Below are positions 8,898-15,923 of a DNA stretch of 16,360 bases, in pieces. Each line of letters starts with the position of its first letter. The first letter of the stretch is position 1. The position numbers and the translations under genes are program-made. Under the pieces are notes generated by a model. It was not told the origin of the DNA, did no database searches, and worked only from the letters and a program-made list of their open reading frames with translations. This stretch comes from Russula earlei (taxonomy: Eukaryota > Basidiomycota > Agaricomycetes > Russulales > Russulaceae): positions 1 to 16,360 of the forward strand of contig JAGFNK010001015.1 of NCBI GenBank assembly GCA_025769875.1, written 5' to 3'.

Positions 8898-9376
8898 TGT
8901 TGAGATCTGCACTGCCCAGAGTCTCAGGTGTGTTGTGATATGATCACAACTCGGATGCATTGACGCATCGGATCACCCAGACCGGGCATCACTGGCTCAG
9001 CTCATATGCTGCAGCATGTGTTAGTTACACTGATAGAGTGATTTAGGACAATCGGTAGCTACTTACAACTGATCCTCAGACTTACTTAGTGATCCGTGAT
9101 GGTAGTTAACTGTACTGCATCTAGTGGCGGTCTCAGGTACTTAAGAACGCCACAAAGTACGTAGATCACTTCAGTTTTGTGTCAACCAAACTGAAGTGAG
9201 TATTTACACTATGATATCTTATCTCACAGTACTGATGACGCGTTGTAGCTATTGTCTGATAGGTACATTATTTATATCAGTTTGTGTCAACCAAACTGAA
9301 CTATTGTCTGATAGATCTGCCTGCGATCTTATCATCTGCTGCTATCTAATCACACATACTGCGTCTATTTTCAACA
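8898..9376 (+). repeat. 5' LTR of C-B
   Basis: A 479-bp LTR, TGTTGAGATC to TTTTCAACA, nearly identical to 13691-14170. It contains a strong hairpin (9166-9199), a weaker related hairpin (9277-9299), and a 14-bp direct repeat ctattgtctgatag at 9249-9262 and 9301-9314. The first base follows agggg of the target site and the last is followed directly by the primer binding site. Confidence 0.95.
9166..9199. repeat. Hairpin with perfect 12-bp arms in the C-B LTR
   Basis: Arms tcacttcagttt (9166-9177) and aaactgaagtga (9188-9199) enclose the 10-nt loop tgtgtcaacc. A shorter version recurs at 9277-9299 with 7-bp arms and nearly the same loop. Both are kept in the 3' LTR (strong one at 13959-13992). 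They could act in RNA as a termination, processing or packaging signal, which is inference. Confidence 0.65.
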
Positions 9377-9391
9377 GGTTATGGGCCCTGC
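9377..9391 (+). other. Primer binding site, initiator tRNA-Met anticodon arm
   Basis: ggttatgggccctgc starts directly after the 5' LTR. Its complement is GCAGGGCCCAUAACC, which fits the anticodon arm (anticodon CAU) of eukaryotic initiator tRNA-Met. Priming from a half-tRNA cut in the anticodon loop is established for copia and Ty5-type elements. The tRNA sequence is recalled knowledge. The host tRNA is not in the window. Confidence 0.8.
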
Positions 9392-9617
9392 CCATATCTA
9401 AAATCCACAGAGATCACCACACATGTTTATTCCTATAACACCTCCCTTCGCCACAAACCTCTGTTATCAGACAACATCTTACTCCCTTGGCCCCTGGAAC
9501 CAAAGGATTGACGCATGCACAGTTACATCACGCGTCAAAGATACCGATTTGATCTCTAATTGATCCGGCTACAATTGCTCCGCTGGTCCGGATTCGCAAT
9601 TCACCTTATTACATCAT
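9392..9617 (+). other. 5' untranslated leader of C-B
   Basis: 226 bp between the primer binding site and the gag start. No convincing reading frame or repeat is seen. It presumably carries packaging signals, but none can be identified from sequence alone. Confidence 0.5.
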
Positions 9618-10249
9618 ATGGCACCCACATTCACTATCCCCTCGGGAACGCCCCTGGAGATCTTAGATTCATCAAATTGGACTACTTGGTCATTTCGCTT
9701 CGAGGCCATTACCCGAATGAATGGTTTCCGGCATCATCTTATCGATACAAAACCCTCTGGAGATAGCAATTGGGACGTTGAAGAAGACATACTGTTAGGC
9801 GTCTTCCAGCTCCATCTCCAGAAAGATATATACGCAGAGATAAGTGATAACACCAAGTTTGACACCTGTAAACTCAAGTGGGAACAACTTAAGATTACTT
9901 GCATCGGCATTGGATCTATGTCCCTACATAACTCTTGGACCGCCCTCATGCATTTTGATCTAGATGATACCAGCCTGATGGTCCCACAACTACAGAAATT
10001 GAATGATACTAGGATCAATCTTCAGAACAATGACATGCCTGTCACCAATCTCCAATTCAGTCTCACTCTAATTCAGGCACTACCCAGCTTTTACTCTGGT
10101 CTTACGCAAGCTATCCTTGGCTCTAATCTTCCAAACAAGCTTTCCCCAAAAGCCATTCAGGAACACATTCTCAATGAAGAGAGTCGTCGGGCCGGCTCCT
10201 CCACTTCCCTTAACAAAATTGCTCCGGTTAAGAAACAGGACGATAAAAA
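9618..10249 (+). pseudogene. Copia gag, N-terminal part (C-B)
   Basis: Capsid-like part of Gag, which would form cytoplasmic virus-like particles. The start ATG at 9618 is the first that leads into the long frame. Near the N-terminus, SSNWTTWSFRFEAI resembles the W-rich motif of copia Gag (UBN2/DUF4219-like), followed by a helical region of roughly 190 residues. The frame runs to KKQDDKN and then slips. The zinc knuckle codons (TGT TAT TAT TGC, from 10250) are in the next frame, the one used by pol. A run of five A at 10245-10249 marks the break. A sixth A would join the two frames, so a single-base loss is the simple explanation. Beyond 10250 the original frame encodes only an Arg-rich artefact up to 10379. 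Confidence 0.87.
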
Positions 10250-11674
10250 TGTTATTATTGCAAGAAAGCTGGTCACAAGAGTCCTGAGTGCCAGAAGAAG
10301 AAAAAGGATGAGGAGGAGAAGGCAAAGAAAAAGAGAGAGTCTGGCACGGACACTAACAGAAAGGTCAACGCGCACATAGTAGAGACTACTGCTACAATTA
10401 TGGAGATCTCGGATGATGAAAATGACATTCGCATTTCCCTTTACTTGGCAACTAGATCGCGCTGGATGATTGACTCAGGAGCCACCCATCACATCAGTCC
10501 ATTCCAGACCGACTTCATCACTTACGCTCTGGCCACCAGATCAGTTAACCTTGGAGGTCATGCTATCATCAAGCAGATTCGGACCGGATCTGTATCCGTC
10601 CTACTGTCTGGAGGCATTGGGAAGTTTCCATTAACCCTCATCGATGTCATGCATGTTCCGGAAGCCGATGCGAGCTACTTCTCAGTCAGCGCGTTGCTCC
10701 GAAGGGGAGGACATATCACTTTTACTCAGAACGCATGCCAAATCTACTACAAAGATCGGAAAGTCATGCAAGGATACCTGGAGAATAACCTATTCTATAT
10801 TGATATCTCATCTCCGGCCCTACACGCGCAGGGGGGGGTGCTACCGCTTAACATCTGGCATCAGCACATGGGACATATGTCCTCATGCACGCTAATCAAA
10901 TACGCTCATTCCATCAAGGGAATCTCGCTTAGTTCAGCAGATTGTGATCAGTCACCTTTCCCCGGGTGTGAACTCGGCAAACAGACGCAACTTCCTTTCC
11001 TGGCTTCGCCTAAGCGATTGGATCGGCGTCTACAGATCGTGCATACTGACTTAGCCGGTCCGATGCAGACCTGGTCTATCCGAGGTGCAACTTATTGGGC
11101 AACGTTTATCGACGACTACTCCCGTTATGGGGTAGTGTACTTCCTCAAAAGTAAAGATCAGTGTGCTGATGCGTTCAAAAAATATCTTGCGTGGCCAGAA
11201 AACCAGACCAACAATAAGATCAAAGCACTACACTCAGATCGCGGAGGGGAGTACTTGTCCGGTACCCTCAGATTGGTCTTAGATCAAAAGGGAATCGAGC
11301 ATAGATTGACAATGCCAGGGTCACCACAGCAGAATGGCATAGCAGAGAGATGGAACCGGACCCTCGAAGACAAGATGCGCGCTATGCTACATGGCGCCGG
11401 TCTTACTCTGGGTTTCTGGGAGCTTGCTACTGACGCAGCAGTCCATATCTACAATTGCACTCCTACACGCGTTCTCTGGTGGAACACACCTCACTCAGTC
11501 TGGACGGACGGACAAGTTCCGGACATTTCCTATTTCCGTGTCTTTGGATGTAAGGCGTATGTACACACGCCTGCTAACAAACGGAAGAAGCTCGATCCAA
11601 GATCAGTCGAGATGATTTTTGTTGGGTACAAGTCTGGATCTAAGGGTTACCGACTCTGGAATCAATCCACCTGA
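10250..11674 (+). pseudogene. Copia Gag zinc knuckle, protease and integrase (C-B pol, first part)
   Basis: In order: the CCHC knuckle CYYCKKAGHKSPEC at 10250-10291, a Lys/Glu-rich linker, and the aspartic protease active site MIDSGATHHIS (Asp codon 10472-10474), which cuts the polyprotein. Next is the pre-integrase zinc region with NIWHQHMGH and PGCELGKQ, then integrase with VHTDLAGP (Asp 11048-11050), HSDRGGEY (Asp 11237-11239) and QNGIAERWNRT (Glu 11345-11347). This gives the canonical DX35E spacing, so the integrase triad is intact. The C-terminal FRVFGCKAYVH block is also present. TGA at 11672-11674 stops the frame where family members usually have an Arg codon (STRK-like), consistent with CGA to TGA. 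The same frame continues at once into the RT region. Confidence 0.93.
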
Positions 11675-13657
11675 AAGCTGTTCTTATCATGCAATGTCAC
11701 TTTCGATGAGCGCATACTGCCTGCTAGGGGAGACCTTACTGACACTCCTCCTCCTGCACAACCCTTGGTCTTCACGGGACCGGTTTCTTTCACTGCCCCA
11801 CTTCCGCACGAACCAGATGGCTGCGGACTTAGTCCTGCACCTCCGGAAACCCCACTAGATCCCAATACACCTAATTCACTTTACCTTACCCCTCCCACTC
11901 AGCCCTTTCCACATACTCCGCCGCGCCGCGTTCAGCCTGTGCGCCAAGTCCGCTTGCACCAGCCTCACTCAGCATTGCCGGGACCATCCTTTGGTCCACT
12001 GTGTCTGCCCTCACCTAGGCGTCTTCACCCTAACCCACGTCCTAATCCTAGATTTCTCACTTCTAACGCAAATGCAGGGGGGCGCCTATCACATACGGCA
12101 CTATTAGCGATGGCAGAGGCGATCACTCCGGCTACATTTTGGGAAGCGATGTCCTTGGACTCTGCTGATCAATGGAGAACCACGTGTCAATATGAAATTG
12201 ATGCACTCGCTAAGAATGGTACCTGGGAGCTTGTAGATCTGCCACCGGGCTGCAAGGCCATGCGATCTCGATGGGTGTTTGCACGCAAATCTGATGGTAG
12301 ATTTCATGTGCGTTTAGTTGCAAAGGGGTTCACCCAAGTGGGAGGGATTGATTATGATGAAACTTTCTCACCAGTTGCCAGATTTGAGTCTTTGAGACTA
12401 CTCCTAGCGTTGGCCACGCTAGAGGATTGGGAGATCCATCAAATGGACATCAAGTCAGCGTTCCTTAATGGCACACTGGAGGAAGAGATCTACATGGAGC
12501 AACCACAAGGTTTCATCACTCCAGACCAAAAAGACAAAGTCTGTCGGTTAAAGAAGGCTCTCTACGGCCTCAAACAAGCCTTGCGCACATGGAACTTACA
12601 GTTTCATGGAGTTCTCACTGGGCTCGGCTTCATGCGTATGCACTCAGATGCTGGGGTTTATCATTGCCAAGACGTGGGGGGAACCATAATCATTATCCTC
12701 TATGTCAATGATGTCACCATCTTAGGCGATTCAATCCCACTGATTGCAGACATTAGGAATTCATTGTCCACGTGCTATGAAATGACTGATCTAGGTGAGA
12801 TCGACTCCTATCTTGGGATTCGTGTTATGCATGATCGCTTGGCTAAGCGACTAGACATTGATCAATCTATGTACATCTCAGAGATCGTCAATCGCTTCAG
12901 GATGGTGGATTCCAATCCGGTCCGCACTCCGCTGCCCTCCGGGGCAGATGTCCACTTGGTCAAGCACTCTGGGGAGGCAACGCCTGATGAAATAAAGCAT
13001 TTTCAACGCATCATTGGCAGCCTTCTCTATGTGCAGATCAGGACACAACCAGATATATCATTTGCAGTCTCTCGACTTGCCCAATACTCATCCAATCCCT
13101 CATCGCATCATCTACGCCTTGCCAAATACGTACTATCTTATCTTGACAGCACTTCAGATCTAAAGCTGCGTTATGATGGCGCACGCGATACCGGATTACA
13201 CGGGTACTCCGACTTTAGCCTTGGAGACAATGCAGATGACTACTGTTCCACCTCGGGCTATGTCTTCCTACTTTCCAGCGCTGCGATCTCCTGGACCTCA
13301 CGCAAACAGAAGACTGTTGCCCAAAGTACCACTCAAGCCGGATATATGGCCTTAGCCAACGCAGCTAATCAAGCCATGTGGTATCGGAGCTTCTTCTCCG
13401 AGATTGGCTATCAGATCTCTGATTCGATTCTGCTTCATGGTGATAACAAAGGCGCTGTCAACCTCGCGCTCAACCCAGTCACCGGAAGATGGTCGAAGCA
13501 TATCCCTATCAAGCATCACACCATCCGCCAATACATTGAGGATGGACTGATCCTACTTATCCGTACTCCCACAGGAGAGATGCTGGCAGATGGTCTCACC
13601 AAGCCGCATACTCACACGCTGCTCTGGACCTTCGTTGATGGGTTGGGTCTTAATTGA
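11675..13657 (+). pseudogene. Copia reverse transcriptase and RNase H (C-B pol, second part)
   Basis: A Pro-rich linker (about 11720-12100) precedes the RT domain from about 12170. It carries NGTWELVDLP, KSDGRFHVRLVAKGFTQ, DETFSPVARF, QMDIKSAFLNG and ALYGLKQALRTW. The catalytic box reads YVNDV (12701-12715) instead of YVDD, which fits one G to A change and should abolish polymerisation. RNase H follows with YSDFSLGDN (Asp 13211-13213), STTQAGYMAL (13325-13354) where STTEAEYMAL is usual, and HGDNKGA (Asp 13442-13444). The catalytic Glu is therefore lost. The C-terminus RTPTGEMLADGLTKP is typical. The natural stop is TGA at 13655-13657. The frame is open throughout apart from the upstream TGA at 11672. 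Confidence 0.94.
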
Positions 13658-13675
13658 TCTAATCTACCGACTGTC

Positions 13676-13690
13676 TTAATCACGGGGGGA
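13676..13690 (+). other. Polypurine tract of C-B
   Basis: The segment ending cacgggggga lies just after the pol stop and directly abuts the 3' LTR start at 13691. Its G-run matches the usual plus-strand primer of copia elements. Confidence 0.75.
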
Positions 13691-14170
13691 TGTTGAGATC
13701 TGCACTGCCCAGAGTCTCAGGTGTGTTGTGATATGATCACAACTCGGATGTGTTGACGCATCGGATCACCCGGACCGGGCATCACTGGCTCAGCTCATAC
13801 GCTGCAGCACGCGTTAGTTACACTGATAGAGTGATTTAGGACAATCGGTAGCTACTTGCAACTGATCCTTGGACTTACTTAGTTATCCGTGATGGTAGTT
13901 AACTGTACTGCATCTAGTGGCGGTCTCAGGTACTTAAGAATGCCACAAAGTACGTAGATCACTTCAGTTTTGTGTCAACCAAACTGAAGTGAGTATTTAC
14001 ACTATGATATCTTATCTCACAGTACTGATGACGTGTTGTAGCTATTGTCTGATAGGTACATTATTTATATCAGTTTTGTGTCAACCAAACTGAACTATTG
14101 TCTGATAGATCTGCCTGCGATCTTATCATCTGCTGCTATCTAATCACACATACTGCGTCTATTTTCAACA
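13691..14170 (+). repeat. 3' LTR of C-B
   Basis: A 480-bp LTR with the same ends as 8898-9376. By hand alignment there are 12 substitutions and one T indel relative to the 5' copy. Ten of the substitutions are at present or inferred CpG sites. It is followed by the duplication agggg (14171-14175). Confidence 0.95.
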
Positions 14171-14462
14171 AGGGGGAGTGTCGTGATCTTGCATATCAGA
14201 AGCACATGCAATTGAGATTGATTGCTGGTGAGTGATGCCAATCATGCATATGCAATGGCAACTGAGGGATCACTCTGATATGATACATATTTTGGTATGA
14301 TCTCACAAGTACTTAGTTACCTTACATCCTGACTCATTGATAAGCACTGATGATCATATGCTCGATCACCAATGCACATGCCATTTCTCATAGATTGTGG
14401 GCTTGCATAGCCCAGATAGTTTATCTATTTACTGTCATTTTCATGTGACCTTGCACTTGCCA
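14171..14462 (+). repeat. Polypurine tract and start of the 3' LTR of relic C-A
   Basis: After C-B the older element resumes: the G-rich run agggggag (14171-14178), then TGTCGTGATC at 14179, which has the form of an LTR start. The C-A pol frame ends on TGA at 14184-14186, inside this LTR. No second copy is in the window, so the 3' end of the LTR cannot be set. It may stop before or extend into the tandem repeats that follow. No gene is seen in this stretch. Confidence 0.65.
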
Positions 14463-15070
14463 TTTTTGGATGTCATTTCAAGTGCAAATTAAAACTGCTA
14501 TATCTCAACAGTTTCTCAACAGATTGCCTTGAAATGTTGCCAGTAGAACCTTATATACTATATCTAGGTGCAGTGAAAATATGGGAGTCTAATATTCAGT
14601 TCTTGAGATGTCAATTTTCAGGTGCTGACATGAGTGCAAAACTTTGAACTGCCATATCTCAACTGTTTCTCACCAGATTTACTTGAAACTTCGACAGTGG
14701 GATCTCATGTCCTGTATCTAGGTGCAGCCCAAGAGTTGGGGCATAATTATCAGTTCTTGAAGTTTTGATTTTTGGGTGCAATCTGAGTGTGAAATTTTGA
14801 ACTGCCATATCTCAACTGTTTCTCAATAGATTGCCTTGAAACTTGGAAAGTAGAACCTTATATACTGTATCTAGGTGCAACTAAAATATGGGAGCCTAAT
14901 ATTCAGTTCTTGAAGTTTCAAATTTGGGGGTGCCAATCTGTGTGCAAATTTTCAAACAGCCATATCTCAACTATTTCTCAATGGATTGCCTTGAAACTTG
15001 GACATCAGAACCTCATGTACTGTATCTAGAGGCAGTCAAATAATGGGTTTCATTTCACATTTTGGGGTGC
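14463..15070. repeat. Tandem array of four units of about 154 bp
   Basis: The core tatctcaac recurs at 14501, 14655, 14808 and 14963, giving spacings of 154, 153 and 155 bp. Each unit also carries ttctcaa, a ttgaaa word and a version of tgtatctaggtgca. Three also have cagttcttga. Units start at a T-rich, G-rich motif such as tttttgggtg. The copies have diverged by substitutions but keep their length closely. No coding frame runs through. Whether it belongs to the C-A LTR or lies beyond it cannot be told from one copy. Confidence 0.8.
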
Positions 15071-15308
15071 CAACCCCAAGCATGATAAGATTACATTTGC
15101 CCTACAGCTGAAAACATGACATGATACAACTATTTACAACTGTAGTGTGTGAGAAGGGCACACTTGAGTTGTTCATGGGAGGTAGCAATTGCAATTGCAC
15201 ATAATGTGCAAGGAGCAGCACATAGGAAAGTTGGGCTTAAGGCACAAGGATATGATGAAGTGGAAGTGGGAGCCTGTTGGGAGACATGGATCTGGGAAGG
15301 TGTGGAAG
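15071..15308. other. Unassigned spacer between tandem array and LTR L3-B
   Basis: About 240 bp with no recognisable gene, RNA or element end. The last bases before the LTR are ggaag (15304-15308), the predicted target duplication of the element to the right. Confidence 0.5.
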
Positions 15309-15438
15309 TGTTGTAACTCACCCCCTTGTCAGTCGTCCATAATCCCTCTCGTTGTTATTCTTCTTTGTCATCCTTGTCCCCTTGGTTACCATTTCGTCCC
15401 TTGATGGCGATTCCTTATTGTTTCATCTGTTATGTTCA

Positions 15439-15502
15439 CTTATTGTGTTTCATCTATTGTGTTTTACTTGTTGTGTTTCACCTATTGTGTTTCACTTATT
15501 GA
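15439..15502. repeat. Short tandem repeat of about 14-15 bp in LTR L3-B
   Basis: Roughly four to five imperfect units of the form cttattgtgtttca follow one another in U3. The corresponding part of copy A is much shorter. This looks like replication or RT slippage within the LTR. Confidence 0.7.
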
Positions 15503-15575
15503 CAAGTTACTTTGCTATTGGCCTACCTTTATCTATTGTTCTGCTTATGGTACTGTACAGCCTCGCTACATACAG

Positions 15576-15582
15576 TATTTAA
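15576..15582 (+). promoter_or_regulatory. TATA-like box of LTR L3-B
   Basis: The sequence tatttaa lies 34 bp before aagcttagctt (15610), the expected transcript start if the element self-primes. It is identical in copy A (3894-3900). Confidence 0.6.
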
Positions 15583-15609
15583 GCACCTGTAGAAGCTGGG
15601 GAATGCCCC

Positions 15610-15620
15610 AAGCTTAGCTT
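15610..15620 (+). other. Putative self-primer at the transcript 5' end
   Basis: aagcttagctt is the exact reverse complement of the 11 bases at the 5' LTR border (15952-15962), and sits 34 bp after a TATA-like box. In Tf1 of fission yeast and its sushi-group relatives, the first 11 nt of the mRNA fold back onto the primer site and are cut to prime minus-strand synthesis. The match is seen; the mechanism here is inferred. Confidence 0.7.
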
Positions 15621-15923
15621 TGTCCCATTTCCTGTCGCATCCCTTTGCCCTGTATCCTCTGTCAAATCACAACTTGTTGTGCTAGCTCTTACCTTGCTTG
15701 ACATCAATACACTAGGAGGAACCCTTGCGCTCCTCTTACTCCTCTCTTGCTCTATCATTGTCCTCCTCTTCTGTGAAACCAGAAGATTGACTCTGTCTGT
15801 GGACTGAGTCATTATCTGACTCAGCCTTGAGACGCTAAACCGCTGATCCAGTCTCTTCAAGCTGGCCCACACTGAACCATTGAACCAAGTCACAGGGACT
15901 TGGCCCCACTGAACCTTGAGCTA

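Larger units (their letters stand above)
8898..14170 (+). mobile_element. Full-length Ty1/copia retrotransposon C-B (5273 bp)
   Basis: Both LTRs (479 and 480 bp), a primer binding site, gag-pol in the copia order (Gag, protease, integrase, RT, RNase H), a polypurine tract and a 5-bp target duplication are all present. The reading frame has only two overt breaks: a one-base shift in an A-run at about 10245-10249 and a TGA at 11672. However, RT and RNase H active-site motifs are altered. The LTRs differ at 12 substitutions and one indel by hand alignment, so the insertion is fairly recent compared with its neighbours. It is no longer autonomous. Confidence 0.95.
8893..14175. repeat. Target-site duplication agggg around copia element C-B
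   Basis: Direct 5-bp copies at 8893-8897 and 14171-14175. The target was the G-rich polypurine tract of the older copia relic C-A. Merging the flanks gives caagggggagtgtcgtga, which reads through to a stop codon. Confidence 0.92.

Noticed and set aside
10241..10260. Programmed -1 frameshift between gag and pol in C-B at the A-run.
   Set aside because: The shift falls just before the zinc knuckle, so Gag itself would lack the knuckle. The bases taaaaat are not a good slippery heptamer. A one-base loss from six A is simpler.
14463..15070. CRISPR-like or regularly spaced repeat array.
   Set aside because: Units are about 154 bp, adjacent, imperfect, and without short identical repeats separated by unique spacers. 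It is an ordinary tandem repeat in a eukaryotic context.
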